Below are positions 1-9,768 of a DNA stretch of 64,000 nt, in pieces. Both the position numbers and the translations under genes were made by a program. A model generated the notes under the pieces. That model was not told the origin of the DNA. It searched no databases and worked only from the letters and a program-made list of their open reading frames with translations. Numbering within the stretch: position 1 is the stretch's first letter; the number at the start of each line of letters is the position of its first letter. This DNA is from Magnetospirillum sp. XM-1. Its GTDB lineage: Bacteria; Pseudomonadota; Alphaproteobacteria; Rhodospirillales; Magnetospirillaceae. The stretch lies in contig NZ_LN997848.1 in the NCBI RefSeq assembly GCF_001511835.1, forward strand, positions 620,001 through 684,000, written 5' to 3'.

Positions 1-2220
1 CACCATGCGGATGCAGTCCAGGCCGTCGGCGGCCTCTCCCACCACTTCGAAATCCGGCTGGCTGCCGAAGACGGCGCGCAGGCCGTCGCGGACCATTTCG
101 TGGTCGTCCACCAGCAGCACCCGCACCGGGCCGGCGGCCTGCGGCCGGCGGCGGTCGCGGCTGAGGCGGCGGGCCTCGTCGGCCAAGGCGTGGTCGAGGC
201 AGGCCAGTTGCGGGGCGGACGCGTTCTTCGAGCCGGCAAGGGCGGATTCGATGGCTTCCGCGGCGCGGGCCACGGCGGGCATGGCGAAGACCATGCCGAT
301 TCCCTTCAGCCGATGGGCAAGGTGGCCGGCTTCCTCCAGATTGGCCGCCGTAACCGCCGCCGCCAGCTTGTCCGCGTCCTCGCGGCAGTGGGCGATGATC
401 GTGGCGTCGGCGATGGCGAGGGGGGGATGGCCGGGCATCGGGGCGATGGGGCCCGGCAGGTGGCGGGCCAGCAGTTCGGCCAGGCCGGCCCGGGAAAACG
501 GCTTGGCGAGGTAATCGGCGAAGCCCTCGGCGATGAAGTCGGCCCGCACCTTGCCGGGCATGCCCGCCGTCATGGCCACCACCGGAACCGGCGGCAGCCC
601 GTGCCGGGCTTCGCCCTGGCGGATGGCCGCCAGGGCCTGGGAACCGTCAAGGCCCGGCATGCGCTGATCCAGCAAGATCAGGTCGTAGCGGTTCTGGGCC
701 GCCTGGGTCACCGCCTGCGTGCCGTTGTCGGCCAGGTCGAGAAACAGGCCGGGGGCGGTCATCATGGCCGCCACCATGTCGCGGCCGAACGGATTGTCGT
801 CGGCCACCAGGACGCGCCCGCGGCAGGTCAGGGGCTGGGGGGCGGGCTCGTCCGCCGTGTCGGGCGCCACCACTGCGGGCAGGATCGTGGTGAAACAGAA
901 GCGGGTTCCCTGTTCCAGCGGCTCCAGCCACAGCGAGCCGCCCATCAGCGCGACCAGCCGGCGGCTGATGGCCAGCCCAAGCCCGGCTCCCTCGTGCCGG
1001 GCGGAGGCGCTTTCGCCGCGCAGGAACGGCTCGAAGACGGCCTCGCGGCGGTCGGGGGGGATGCCCGCCCCCTGGTCCTCGATGCTGCAGCGGACCACCG
1101 CGTCCCGGCATGCGTCCACGCACAGGCGAATCGTGCCGGCCTCGGTGTACTTGATGGCGTTGTGCAGCAGATTGACCAGAATCTGCCGCAGCCTCCGGCT
1201 GTCGCCCTGGCGGTAGGGCCATCCTCCGTCCTCGATCTCCACCCGCAGGGACAGCCCCTTGCGATAGGCCTGCTCTCCGAGAAGGTCGACGGTTTCCGTG
1301 GCCAGCGCCCCGATGTGGAACGGCTTCGACGCCAGTTGGACCCGTCCCGCCTCGATGCGTGAAAAGTCCAGCATGTCCTCGATCAGCCCCAGGATGTGGT
1401 CGCCCGCCGCGCGCAAGGTGTCGAGGCGCCGCCGGTGGGCCTCCTCCAGCGGCGCCTCGGTCAGGAGCTCGGTCATTCCCATCATGGCGTTGAGCGGAGT
1501 CCGCACTTCGTGGCTGACCACCGCCAGGAAGGCGGACTTCGCCTCGCTGGCCGATTCGGCCTGGTCGCGCGCCCGTCTGAGCTCCTCCATCAGGTCGGCA
1601 TTGGCGAGGCCGAGCCGCAGCATCCGGTCCAGGGCCCGATGGCTGGACCGGGTGAAGCCGATGCCGAAGATGACAAGGGCGATCAGGAAGACCAGCAGGA
1701 AGCCGCTGCCCGCCCCGGCTCGGGGCGCCACCGCGACCATGGACAGCGCCAGGGAGGGAAGGAAGGTGAAATAGGCGCAAAGCGGAATGGCCATCTTGGC
1801 GTGACTGGCCGCGATCGAGAAGACCACCACGAAGACCAGCGGGACCAGGGCGTCGACGCCCAGCCTGGGGTCGAAGAACAGCAGCGCGCCCAGCCCCAGC
1901 ACCACGCCGTTCGCCGCCGACAGCGCGATGAAGCGCCGCATCCAGTAAGCGGCGCGGTCGGCGCGGCCGGGGTCGGCGGCGTAGCGCCGCTGCTGCCACA
2001 GGCTCGTGCCGACGATGATTGCTACAGCCGCCCACCAGCCGAGCAGCGAAATCGTATCGAGATCGCCGTAAAGCGACACCGTCAGGCCGGTGACCAATGC
2101 CAGATAGAGCAGCATGGTCATCGGGGGATGATGAGCATGATAGATATCGACCAAACCGGAAGTAATAGAGGGTGTTCCTCCATTTGGTGGTGTTGAGTTG
2201 CGCCAATTCTCAAAAGACAT
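1..2220 (-). CDS. Membrane-bound hybrid sensor histidine kinase with two receivers and HPt (3' end outside window)
   Basis: Read on the minus strand from ATG at 2220, the frame is open for 740 codons to the window edge with no stop, so the C-terminus is missing. Residues about 30-165 are four to five hydrophobic segments with no recognised sensor fold. The HisKA box has the phospho-histidine in SHEVRTPLN (H237). The HATPase N-box is near N350/N354, followed by DQGAGIPP and GAGLGLAI. A first receiver starts near 468 (acidic pair D474/D475, phospho-acceptor D518). An HPt domain carries HRLKG (H636). A second receiver opens at about 699 with VLLVDDHEMVRDGL, which resembles NarL/FixJ regulators. 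The upstream gene is a divergent chemoreceptor. Function and ligand are unknown; the kinase assignment is firm. Confidence 0.93.
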   Translation of the reverse strand, partial: MSFENWRNSTPPNGGTPSITSGLVDIYHAHHPPMTMLLYLALVTGLTVSLYGDLDTISLLGWWAAVAIIVGTSLWQQRRYAADPGRADRAAYWMRRFIALSAANGVVLGLGALLFFDPRLGVDALVPLVFVVVFSIAASHAKMAIPLCAYFTFLPSLALSMVAVAPRAGAGSGFLLVFLIALVIFGIGFTRSSHRALDRMLRLGLANADLMEELRRARDQAESASEAKSAFLAVVSHEVRTPLNAMMGMTELLTEAPLEEAHRRRLDTLRAAGDHILGLIEDMLDFSRIEAGRVQLASKPFHIGALATETVDLLGEQAYRKGLSLRVEIEDGGWPYRQGDSRRLRQILVNLLHNAIKYTEAGTIRLCVDACRDAVVRCSIEDQGAGIPPDRREAVFEPFLRGESASARHEGAGLGLAISRRLVALMGGSLWLEPLEQGTRFCFTTILPAVVAPDTADEPAPQPLTCRGRVLVADDNPFGRDMVAAMMTAPGLFLDLADNGTQAVTQAAQNRYDLILLDQRMPGLDGSQALAAIRQGEARHGLPPVPVVAMTAGMPGKVRADFIAEGFADYLAKPFSRAGLAELLARHLPGPIAPMPGHPPLAIADATIIAHCREDADKLAAAVTAANLEEAGHLAHRLKGIGMVFAMPAVARAAEAIESALAGSKNASAPQLACLDHALADEARRLSRDRRRPQAAGPVRVLLVDDHEMVRDGLRAVFGSQPDFEVVGEAADGLDCIRMV

Positions 2221-2341
2221 GCCAGTATCCCTGAATGTGGAGCCAATCTAGCGCCAAAGGCTCGTTTTGGGTAGTTCCACCCATTTACCGGCGGAAAGCC
2301 TGTGGCGATAATCTACCCCAGGGAATTGATACACGATCGCC

Positions 2342-4102
2342 ATGGTGGGGGATATGCACGTATCGTCGCAGGATCTCAACGCCCTCGGCCGGGGTGCCGC
2401 AGGGATGGCTTGGTTCATTTCGAACATACGGCTGCGGCTGGTGGGCATCCTGATTTCGGTGCTGATGGCCCTGCTGCTGGCCGCCGGAATCGGCGGCACG
2501 GTGGCCAGTTTCGCCAAGGTCGCCGAGATCGGGTCGGTCTGGCGGAACTTCGACACCGGATTGGCCCGGCGGTTGATGCTGCTGTCGGATCTGCGCCAGC
2601 ATCTGGGCTTCGGCGGCCTCAGCCAGCACTTCCACGATTACCTGCTGACCGATGATCCGCTGCTGCGCCAGGCGGTGACCCGCGATCTGGCCCGGCTGCG
2701 CGAGATCGAGCCGGCCTATCTCACCGCCGGCGCCTCCAAGGACGAGCAGGAAGCGCTGAAGACGGTCATGGCCCTGGTGGCGGCCTATGAGCGCGCCATG
2801 CCCCAGGTGACCGAGGCCCTTGCCCGCAAGGAGCCTGCGGACAAGGCCCACGGCCGCGCCGCGGTGGACGAGGCCTCCGCCCTGGCCGCCCTCGACCGGC
2901 TGGGAGCCCTGCTGCGGCAGGAACACAAGGACAGCGCCGACCGGGTCGAGGACGCCACCTGGACGGTGTCGGCCACCGTCGGCGGCGTGATGCTGTTCAA
3001 CGGCCTGCTGCTGCTGTTGCTGGCGGTGTTCTTCTACTGGTTCACCCGCTTTCGCATCGTGCGGCCGCTGGATCGGCTGGGCGGGGTCATGGCCCACCTG
3101 TCCAAGGGCGACAAGACGGTGGGCGTGCCCCTGGTGGACAAGCAGGACGAGATCGGCGACATGGCCCGCGCCGTCGAGGTGTTCAAGGAAAGCATGATCC
3201 GCGCCGACCAGTTGGAGGCGCAGAAGCAGGCGGCCGACCGTCTGCTGCTCGAGCGCGCCCAGATGCGCCAGCGCCTGACCGAGGAATTCGGCGTGGTCGC
3301 CACCCGGGTCCTGGCGGTGGTCAACCATTCGGTCGAGGACGTGCGCGAAACCGCCCACACCCTGTCGGCGGTGGCCGAGGAGACCGAGCGCCAGGCCCAG
3401 CAGGTGGCGGTGGCCGGCGAGCAGGCCGCCGCCAACGTGGAATCCGTCGCCAGCTCGACCGAGCAGCTGGGCGCCTCGGGCCGCGAGATCAGCCGCAGCG
3501 TCGGCGCGTCGACCGCCATCACCCGCGAGGCGGTGGAGGGCATCCAGGGCCTCAACTCCACCATGGGCCAGCTGGCCGAGGCCGCCGAGAAGATCGGCGA
3601 GATCGTCACCCTGATCGGCGAGATCGCGGCCCAGACCAACCTGCTGGCGCTCAACGCCTCCATCGAGGCGCAGCGGGCCGGCGAGGCGGGCAAGGGCTTT
3701 TCCGTGGTGGCCAACGAGGTCAAGCACCTGGCCAGCCAGACGGCGCGCGCCACCGAGGAGATCGCCGACCAGGTCAGCGGCATCCAGGCCACCAGCCGCA
3801 ACGCCGCCGCGTCGCTGGCCACCGTCCACGACACCATCGTCAGGGCCGACGAGGTGGTCTCGACCATCGCCTCGGCGGTGGAGGAGCAGAACGCCGCCAC
3901 CCAATCCATCGTCGGCAACATCAACGAATCGGCCCATGGCAACCGCGCCGTCTCGGCCGGCATCAGCGAGGTGTCGGGGGCGGCGCTCCACACCGGCGAG
4001 ATGGCGGCCCGCATGGTCGAGGTGACCGACAAGCTGCGCGCCGAATCGGAAACCATGCGCGCCGAGGTCGAAAACTTCCTGGCCGCCGTCAAGGCGACCT
4101 GA
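2342..4102 (+). CDS. Methyl-accepting chemotaxis protein
   Basis: Inner-membrane chemoreceptor that signals to CheA/CheW. A first membrane helix lies at about residues 31-53, a mostly helical periplasmic domain of about 150 residues follows (four-helix-bundle style, no PAS seen), a second helix lies at about 208-238, then HAMP and a cytoplasmic coiled coil. The conserved hairpin tip, with [18 protein letters not shown], is near residues 428-450. Three starts are possible: 2342, 2354 (preceded by a GGTGGGGG stretch) and 2405 ([12 protein letters not shown], preceded by GCAGGG); the last fits typical receptor N-termini best. The stop lies only 7 bp before hupS in the same direction, so co-transcription with the hydrogenase is likely; that link is inference. 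Confidence 0.93.
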   Translation: MVGDMHVSSQDLNALGRGAAGMAWFISNIRLRLVGILISVLMALLLAAGIGGTVASFAKVAEIGSVWRNFDTGLARRLMLLSDLRQHLGFGGLSQHFHDYLLTDDPLLRQAVTRDLARLREIEPAYLTAGASKDEQEALKTVMALVAAYERAMPQVTEALARKEPADKAHGRAAVDEASALAALDRLGALLRQEHKDSADRVEDATWTVSATVGGVMLFNGLLLLLLAVFFYWFTRFRIVRPLDRLGGVMAHLSKGDKTVGVPLVDKQDEIGDMARAVEVFKESMIRADQLEAQKQAADRLLLERAQMRQRLTEEFGVVATRVLAVVNHSVEDVRETAHTLSAVAEETERQAQQVAVAGEQAAANVESVASSTEQLGASGREISRSVGASTAITREAVEGIQGLNSTMGQLAEAAEKIGEIVTLIGEIAAQTNLLALNASIEAQRAGEAGKGFSVVANEVKHLASQTARATEEIADQVSGIQATSRNAAASLATVHDTIVRADEVVSTIASAVEEQNAATQSIVGNINESAHGNRAVSAGISEVSGAALHTGEMAARMVEVTDKLRAESETMRAEVENFLAAVKAT

Positions 4103-4109
4103 GGCAGGG

Positions 4110-5228
4110 ATGAAAGACGGGATGTCCAGCAAGAAGACGTTTTACGAGGTGATCAGCGAGCAGGGCATTCCCCGCCGGGAATTCCTGAAATTCTGCGCGG
4201 TGACGGCGATGAGCATGGGCCTGGGGCCGGGCGGCCACGATGCCTTGGCCAAGGCGCTGGAGACCAAGCCGCGCCTGCCGGTGCTGTGGATTCACGGGCT
4301 GGAATGCACCTGCTGCTCGGAAAGCTTCATCCGCGCCTCGCATCCGCTGGCCAAGGACATCATCCTGTCCATGATCTCGCTGGATTACGACGACACCTTG
4401 ATGGCGGCGTCGGGCTTCCAGGCGGAAGCCATCCTGGAGGAGATCACCACCAACTATAAGGGCAACTACATCCTGGCGGTGGAGGGCAACGCCCCGCTGC
4501 TGGACGACGGCATGGCCTGCATCGTCGGCGGCCGTCCCTTCACCGACCAGCTGCTGGAAACGGCGCGCCACGCCAAGGCGGTGATCGCCTGGGGAACCTG
4601 CGCCTCGTTCGGCTGCGTCCAGGCGGCCAAGCCCAACCCCACCAAGGCCACGCCGGTGTCGAAGTTCATCAAGGACAAGCCGGTGATCAACGTTCCCGGC
4701 TGTCCCCCCATCGCCGAGGTGATGGCCGGGGTGCTGAGCTATATCGTGACCTTCGACCGCCTGCCCGAACTGGACCGCCAGGGCCGTCCCAAGATGTTCT
4801 ATGGCCAGCGCATCCACGACAAATGCTATCGCCGCGCCCATTTCGACGCCGGCCAGTTCGTCGAGGCCTGGGACGACGACGGCGCGCGGCAGGGCTGGTG
4901 TCTTTACAAGCTGGGCTGTCGCGGCCCGACCACCTACAACGCCTGCACCACCATCGGCTGGAACGACGGCGTGTCGTCGCCCATCAAGTCGGGACACGGC
5001 TGCATCGGCTGTTCCGAGGACGGCTTCTGGGATCGCGGACCCTTCTACGAGCGGGTTCCCGACATGGCCCAGTTCGGCATCGAAGCCAATGCCGACAAGC
5101 TCGGCCTGGGCGCCATGGCCGGACTGGGCGCCGCCATGGCCGCCCATGCCGGCGTGACCGCCGCCCGCCGGGTGCTGGGCGGCAAGGACAAGGACAAGGA
5201 AGCGGAGGGTCAGGATGGCCAAGGTTAA
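4110..5228 (+). CDS. hupS: Uptake [NiFe]-hydrogenase small subunit
   Basis: Small subunit of a membrane-bound group 1 hydrogenase; it relays electrons from the NiFe site through Fe-S clusters toward cytochrome b. The N-terminus has a twin-arginine signal (RREFLKF, near residue 23), so the folded heterodimer is exported by Tat. Cluster cysteines are visible in [50 protein letters not shown] and GHGCIGCSE. The C-terminus has an Ala/Gly-rich weakly hydrophobic stretch and then a charged tail, the usual place of the membrane anchor. Its 372 aa is normal for the family. The start is preceded by GAGGCAGGG, and the 3' end overlaps hupL by 14 bp, indicating translational coupling. Confidence 0.97.
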   Translation: MKDGMSSKKTFYEVISEQGIPRREFLKFCAVTAMSMGLGPGGHDALAKALETKPRLPVLWIHGLECTCCSESFIRASHPLAKDIILSMISLDYDDTLMAASGFQAEAILEEITTNYKGNYILAVEGNAPLLDDGMACIVGGRPFTDQLLETARHAKAVIAWGTCASFGCVQAAKPNPTKATPVSKFIKDKPVINVPGCPPIAEVMAGVLSYIVTFDRLPELDRQGRPKMFYGQRIHDKCYRRAHFDAGQFVEAWDDDGARQGWCLYKLGCRGPTTYNACTTIGWNDGVSSPIKSGHGCIGCSEDGFWDRGPFYERVPDMAQFGIEANADKLGLGAMAGLGAAMAAHAGVTAARRVLGGKDKDKEAEGQDGQG

Positions 5229-7011
5229 GACGCCCAACGGCTTCGAGCTGGACGATGCCGGGCGCCGGGTGGTGGTCGATCCCGTCACCCGCATCGAAGG
5301 CCATCTGCGGGTCGAGGTCAACGTGGACGACCGCAACCGCGTCACCAACGCGGTGTCTTCGGGCACCATGTGGCGCGGCCTGGAGAACATCTTGCAGGGA
5401 CGCGACCCGCGCGACGCCTGGGCCTTCGTGCAGCGCATCTGCGGCGTCTGCACCGGCGTTCACGCCATGGCCAGCGTGCGGGCGGTGGAGGACGCGCTGG
5501 GCATTCCCATCCCGCGCAACGCCAACACCATCCGCAACATCCTGCACCTGACGCTCTACGTCCACGACCATCTGGTCCACTTCTACCATCTGCACGCCCT
5601 GGACTGGGTGGACGTGGTCAGCGCCCTGTCGGCCGATCCCAAGGCCACCTCGGCCCTGGCCCAGTCCATTTCCCCCTGGCCCATGGCGTCCGAGGGCTAT
5701 TTCCGCGATGTCCAGGAGCGGGTGAAGAAATTCGTCTCGTCCGGCCAGCTGGGGCTGTTCAAGAACGGCTATTGGGGACACCCCGCCTACAAACTGCCGG
5801 CCGAGGCCAACCTGATGGCGGTGGCCCATTACCTGGAGGCGCTGGACTTCCAGAAGGAGATCGTCAAGATCCAGGCGGTGCTGGGCGGCAAGAATCCCCA
5901 TCCCATGTGGCTGGTCGGCGGCGTGCCCTCGGCGGTCAACGTCCATTCCGGCGGTGCGGTGGGGGCGCTGAACATCGAACGCCTGGCGCTGATCAAGGAC
6001 GTGGCGGCCCGCGCCAAGACCTTCATCGATCAGGTCTACATTCCCGATCTGCTGGCCATCGCCTCGTTCTACAAGGAATGGGGGACCATCGGCGCCGGGC
6101 TTTCGGGACGCAACCTGCTATCCTACGGCGAGTTCCCGGCCCAGGCCAACGACGATTCCAACGACAGCCTTCTGCTGCCCAGGGGCGCGATCATCGATGG
6201 CAAGCTGACCGAGATTCATCCGGTGGACCTGCGCAATCCCGACGAGATCCGCGAGTTCGTCCCCCATTCCTGGTACCGCTATCCCGACGAGGGCAAGGGC
6301 CTGCATCCCTGGGACGGAATGACCGAGTACGACTTCAAGCTGGGCCCCAACACCAAGGGCGACAAGAAGCACATCAAGGCGCTCGACGAGGGCGCCAAGT
6401 ACTCCTACATCAAGGCGCCGCGCTGGAAGGGCCACGCCATGGAGGTGGGGCCGCTGGCCCGCTTCGTCATCGCCTACGCCATGGGCAAGCGCGACATCAA
6501 GGAGATGGTGGACGGCACCCTGGCCAAGCTGGGCCTGCCTCTGCCCGCCCTGTTCTCCACCCTGGGCCGCACCGCGGCGCGCGGGCTGGAGTGCCAGTGG
6601 GCCGCCGACCGTCTGGTCGAGGCGGTCGACCAGCTGATCGCCAACGTCAAGGCCGGCGACCTGGACACCGCCAACACCGACAAGTGGGGACCGGAAAAGT
6701 GGGCCAAGTCGGCCAAGGGCGTCGGCTATGCCGAGGCGCCGCGCGGCGCGCTGGGCCATTGGCTGCGCATCCAGGACGGGCGCATCTCCAATTACCAGTG
6801 CGTGGTTCCCACCACCTGGAACGGCAGCCCGCGTGACGCCCAGGGCGCCATCGCGCCCTTCGAGGCGGCGCTGCTGGGCACCCCCATGGCCGACCCCGCC
6901 CAGCCCCTGGAAGTGTTGCGCACCATCCACAGCTTCGATCCCTGCCTGGCCTGCGCCACCCACGTGATCGGGCCGGATGGCGGCGAGCGGGCGGTGGTCA
7001 GGGTCCTTTAG
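5215..7011 (+). CDS. hupL: Uptake [NiFe]-hydrogenase large subunit
   Basis: Catalytic subunit holding the NiFe(CN)2CO centre, oxidising H2 on the periplasmic side. Both nickel-binding cysteine pairs are present: [10 protein letters not shown] near residue 80 and DPCLACATH near the C-terminus. The residues after CATH form the short tail that the HupD endopeptidase removes after nickel insertion. At 598 aa it is full length. It overlaps hupS by 14 bp and is followed by hupC after 14 bp, so the four structural and processing genes form one unit. The hyp maturation genes are not in this window and must be elsewhere for the enzyme to be active. Confidence 0.98.
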   Translation: MAKVKTPNGFELDDAGRRVVVDPVTRIEGHLRVEVNVDDRNRVTNAVSSGTMWRGLENILQGRDPRDAWAFVQRICGVCTGVHAMASVRAVEDALGIPIPRNANTIRNILHLTLYVHDHLVHFYHLHALDWVDVVSALSADPKATSALAQSISPWPMASEGYFRDVQERVKKFVSSGQLGLFKNGYWGHPAYKLPAEANLMAVAHYLEALDFQKEIVKIQAVLGGKNPHPMWLVGGVPSAVNVHSGGAVGALNIERLALIKDVAARAKTFIDQVYIPDLLAIASFYKEWGTIGAGLSGRNLLSYGEFPAQANDDSNDSLLLPRGAIIDGKLTEIHPVDLRNPDEIREFVPHSWYRYPDEGKGLHPWDGMTEYDFKLGPNTKGDKKHIKALDEGAKYSYIKAPRWKGHAMEVGPLARFVIAYAMGKRDIKEMVDGTLAKLGLPLPALFSTLGRTAARGLECQWAADRLVEAVDQLIANVKAGDLDTANTDKWGPEKWAKSAKGVGYAEAPRGALGHWLRIQDGRISNYQCVVPTTWNGSPRDAQGAIAPFEAALLGTPMADPAQPLEVLRTIHSFDPCLACATHVIGPDGGERAVVRVL

Positions 7012-7025
7012 CAAAGGAGGGCGGC

Positions 7026-7748
7026 ATGGCCCGGTTCGACCACGCCTACCGCGAGATCGCCGACCACGAGAACGTCCGCCAGATCTATGTCTACGAGGCG
7101 CCCATGCGCCTGTGGCACTGGCTGAACGCGGCGGTGGTCGTGGCGCTGGCGGTGACCGGCTATCTGATCGGCACGCCGTTGCCGTCCTATACCGGCGATC
7201 CCAGCACGGTCTATGTGATGGGCTGGATCCGCTTCATCCATCTGGCGGCCGGCTATCTGTTCGCGGTGCTGTGGGTCATGCGGATCTGGTGGGCGGTGGT
7301 GGGCAACGCCTTTGCCCGCCAGCTGTTCATTCCGCCGGTATGGAGCAAGCGCTGGGTGGACGGCTTTCTCTACCAGGCCGCCTGGAACCTGTTCCTGGTC
7401 AAGGAGCCCCGGCGCTACAGCGGCCTCAATCCCCTGGCCCACATCGCCATGCTGACCATCTATGTGGCGCCCTCGGCGCTGCTGCTGGTCACCGGCTTCG
7501 GCATGCTGGCCGAGGTGGCCGGGCACGACAGCTGGCAGTACCACGCGTTCGGCTGGATGCGCGATTTCGCCGTCAACACCATGGACCTGCACACTATCCA
7601 CCGGGCCGCCATGTGGCTGGTGGCGCTGTTCGTGATGGTTCACGTCTACACCGCCGTGCGCGAAGACATCGTGTCGCGCCAAAGCATGGTGAGCACCATG
7701 CTGTCCGGCTATCGCCTGTTCAAGGACCGGGGACGTTCCGATGAATGA
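7026..7748 (+). CDS. hupC: Hydrogenase b-type cytochrome subunit
   Basis: Integral membrane diheme cytochrome b (HupC/HyaC family) that anchors HupSL and passes electrons to the quinone pool. Four hydrophobic helices are visible. Candidate heme-ligand histidines lie in MRLWHWLNA (helix 1), IRFIHLAAG (helix 2), and DLHTIHRA and VMVHVYTAV (last helix). Length 240 aa is typical. The start is preceded by AAAGGAGGGCGGC, a strong ribosome site. The last 8 bp overlap hupD. Confidence 0.96.
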   Translation: MARFDHAYREIADHENVRQIYVYEAPMRLWHWLNAAVVVALAVTGYLIGTPLPSYTGDPSTVYVMGWIRFIHLAAGYLFAVLWVMRIWWAVVGNAFARQLFIPPVWSKRWVDGFLYQAAWNLFLVKEPRRYSGLNPLAHIAMLTIYVAPSALLLVTGFGMLAEVAGHDSWQYHAFGWMRDFAVNTMDLHTIHRAAMWLVALFVMVHVYTAVREDIVSRQSMVSTMLSGYRLFKDRGRSDE

Positions 7749-8229
7749 CGGCCCCGAGGTTCTGGTGCTGGGCATCGGGAACCTGCTGTGGGCGGACGAG
7801 GGGTTCGGGCCGCGCGCCCTGGCCGCCTTGCAGGACCGTCACGCCTTTCCGGCGGGTGTGGAACTGGTGGATGGCGGCACCCAGGGCCTTTATCTGATGC
7901 CCATGGTGCGGGCCGCCCGGCGGTTGCTGGTCCTCGACGCCGTGGATTTCGGCCGCCCCCCCGGTGAACTGGTGATCCTGAGGGACGACGAGATCCCCAG
8001 GCTGATGGGGGCCAAGCGGCTGTCGCTGCACCAGACCACCTTCATGGACGTGCTGGCGGCGGTGGAGCTGCTGGGCGGCGGGCCCGAGGCCATGGTCGTG
8101 GTGGGCGTCCAGGCCGGGCAGCTCGACGATTTCGGCGCGGGCCTGACCCCGGAGGTGGAGGGCCGTCTGGACGAGGCGCTGGCGGCGGCGGTCGGGCAGT
8201 TGAGCGAATGGGGCTTCCCGCCCGCTTGA
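7741..8229 (+). CDS. hupD: Hydrogenase maturation endopeptidase
   Basis: Cytoplasmic nickel-dependent protease (HyaD/HybD family) that clips the C-terminal tail of HupL once NiFe assembly is complete. The N-terminus shows GIGNLLWADEGFGPRAL, with the conserved acidic residue used for nickel binding; a second conserved acidic residue lies in VLDAVDFG and the histidine in SLHQTTFMD. Length 162 aa is normal. It overlaps hupC by 8 bp. The next gene is convergent 21 bp away, so hupD closes the operon. Confidence 0.95.
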   Translation: MNDGPEVLVLGIGNLLWADEGFGPRALAALQDRHAFPAGVELVDGGTQGLYLMPMVRAARRLLVLDAVDFGRPPGELVILRDDEIPRLMGAKRLSLHQTTFMDVLAAVELLGGGPEAMVVVGVQAGQLDDFGAGLTPEVEGRLDEALAAAVGQLSEWGFPPA

Positions 8230-8249
8230 GCCCGTGGGCGCGGCCGGGG

Positions 8250-8690
8250 CTAGCGCCCGTAGACGTGGCGGATGCGTTCCTTGAAATTCTGCACCACCTT
8301 GTGCTCCATGGCCGGCAGGGCCATGGCCGCCATGGATTGCAGCATGGGCGAGCGCAATTCCATCTTGTAGCGCGCCTCGACCCGGCAGCCTTCGCCCAGG
8401 GGCTCGAATTCCCATATCAGGCGGAAGCGGCGGAACGGGCCGTCCTGGGAGGTGATGGTCAGCCTTTCGGGAGGCTCCTCCACCGCATGGGAGGTGAAGC
8501 GCGCCTGCATGGGCCCCAGGCCGAACAGGTTGTCCACGTCCATGCGGTCGCCGTCGCGGGTGCGGATGCGCGCCTTCTGGCACCAGGGCAGAAAACGGGG
8601 ATAGGATTCGATGTCCACGGCCAGGGCGTAAAGCTCTTCCGGCGTGTGGCGGGGCACGTCGACGCGCCAGCCGCCGCTTAAGGGGTGCAT
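8250..8690 (-). CDS. RatA/COQ10-type START-domain protein
   Basis: A 146-aa single-domain protein of the polyketide cyclase/START superfamily, close to COQ10 and RatA. The diagnostic N-terminal stretch YALAVDIESYPRFLPWC is present and the C-terminus ends in a long helix. COQ10-type members bind ubiquinone and support respiration; the E. coli name RatA refers to a ribosome-association toxin. Without a cognate antitoxin next to it, the quinone-binding role is the likelier one (inference). It lies 8 bp downstream of the cyclic-nucleotide-binding gene in the same direction, a probable two-gene operon. Confidence 0.88.
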   Translation of the reverse strand: MHPLSGGWRVDVPRHTPEELYALAVDIESYPRFLPWCQKARIRTRDGDRMDVDNLFGLGPMQARFTSHAVEEPPERLTITSQDGPFRRFRLIWEFEPLGEGCRVEARYKMELRSPMLQSMAAMALPAMEHKVVQNFKERIRHVYGR

Positions 8691-8697
8691 GGCGGGC

Positions 8698-9036
8698 TCA
8701 GCGGGTCAGGTTGCGGATGTTGCGCACGAAGATATTGAGCAGGCCGCGGATGAAGGGATCGGCCTTGGCCAGCTTCTCGCGGAAGGTATCGCGCGAGATG
8801 ATGATGCACGACACGTCGGACAAGGCCTTGGCAGTGGCCATGCGCGGCTGGTCGTCGACCAGGGCCATCTCGCCGAACAGTTCGCCCTTGCCGATGGTGG
8901 CCAGCGTCATGCCGTGCTTGATGATCTCCACCTGTCCGTCCTGAATCAGGTAGGCGCGATCGCCGCTGTCGCCTTCATTGAAGATCTTCGCTCCGGCATA
9001 AAAGACTTTGCGCTCGAGAATCCTATCGTTACGCAT
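8698..9036 (-). CDS. Cyclic nucleotide-binding domain protein
   Basis: About 112 aa and almost entirely one cNMP-binding beta roll: GAKIFNEGDSGDRAYLIQDG, then the phosphate-binding cassette GELFGEMALVDDQPRMATAKA. There is no HTH or kinase domain, so it is a stand-alone sensor or scaffold rather than a Crp/Fnr regulator. The chosen start is ATG 9036 (MRNDRILERK), preceded by GGGTGG; a GTG at 9093 would add 19 residues with little domain-like character. It precedes the RatA/COQ10-like gene by 8 bp. Confidence 0.85.
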   Translation of the reverse strand: MRNDRILERKVFYAGAKIFNEGDSGDRAYLIQDGQVEIIKHGMTLATIGKGELFGEMALVDDQPRMATAKALSDVSCIIISRDTFREKLAKADPFIRGLLNIFVRNIRNLTR

Positions 9037-9212
9037 GCCCGCCACCCCAATATCTTCCCATACGACTTTATTCGTGTTCGGCCTCCGAGTCACTCCCGAA
9101 GGCGTATATCAGGTAATCACCCCCCGGGCGCGGCACAACCACCGCCTTGCCCATCGACAGGAGGGCGGGGTCGGGCATAGACTTGCCCGATGATTGCGAG
9201 GGCGACGCACCC

Positions 9213-9695
9213 ATGAACACCGACGACCGTGCCAGGGGGCTTGCCCGTCTCAGGGCGCTGATGGCCATGACCACCGCCAACGGCTGCACCGAGGAGGAAG
9301 AGCTGTCGGCGGCGCGCATGGTCGCCAAGATGGTCGAGCAACTGGACGGAAATCCGGCCGCCCAGCCGGCCACCGACCCGTCCTGGGCGGCGCGCGAACG
9401 CGACAATCCGCAGTATCAGCTGCTGCTGGAGAAGAACACCCTGGAAGGCATGCTGAAGGCGACGCTGCAGGAACTGGCGCTCGCCCATATCAACACCGTG
9501 TCGCCGGCCAGGCGCAATCTGCGCGGCCAGCCGGTGGAGTGGGTGCGCACCACCGAACTGATGCTGCCCTATTTCAACATGATGCTGGGCAGCGCCGGCG
9601 CGTCCCGCCTGGCGCGCGGCATCGTCGAGGGCATCGTCGAGGAATTGATTCTCGACGGCCTGCTGCCCGACGCCCTGGCCATGCCCCGGGATTAA
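9213..9695 (+). CDS. DUF2786 domain protein
   Basis: 160-aa protein whose N-terminal 45 residues match the DUF2786 pattern (ARLRALMAMTTANGCTEEEE followed by a helix ending MVEQLDG). The middle part is helical, with VSPARRNLRGQPVEWVRTTE and an MLPYFNMMLG segment. Function is unknown; DUF2786 proteins are often linked to DNA metabolism or phage. The start is ATG 9213 because the protein begins with the family domain there. It ends just before a strong bidirectional terminator. I am confident it is a gene, less so of the family name. Confidence 0.75.
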   Translation: MNTDDRARGLARLRALMAMTTANGCTEEEELSAARMVAKMVEQLDGNPAAQPATDPSWAARERDNPQYQLLLEKNTLEGMLKATLQELALAHINTVSPARRNLRGQPVEWVRTTELMLPYFNMMLGSAGASRLARGIVEGIVEELILDGLLPDALAMPRD

Positions 9696-9717
9696 TCCGG
9701 CGCCGACCCCAAAAGCA

Positions 9718-9747
9718 AAAAGCCCCGGACCGTAATCCGGGGCTTTT
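9718..9747. terminator. Bidirectional rho-independent terminator
   Basis: A perfect 12-bp inverted repeat (AAAAGCCCCGGA / TCCGGGGCTTTT) with a 6-nt loop lies between convergent genes. The A-rich and T-rich ends let it work on both strands. Confidence 0.9.
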
Positions 9748-9768
9748 CGTTTGTCCGAAGGCCGGCTT

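Noticed and set aside
100..1362. Long plus-strand open frame
   Set aside because: It is antisense to the hybrid kinase, whose minus-strand frame has all kinase motifs; residues of the plus frame are Gly/Arg/His-rich noise typical of high GC.
8250..9036. RatA-RatB toxin-antitoxin pair
   Set aside because: The neighbour is a cyclic-nucleotide-binding domain protein, not RatB; a COQ10-like role is likelier.
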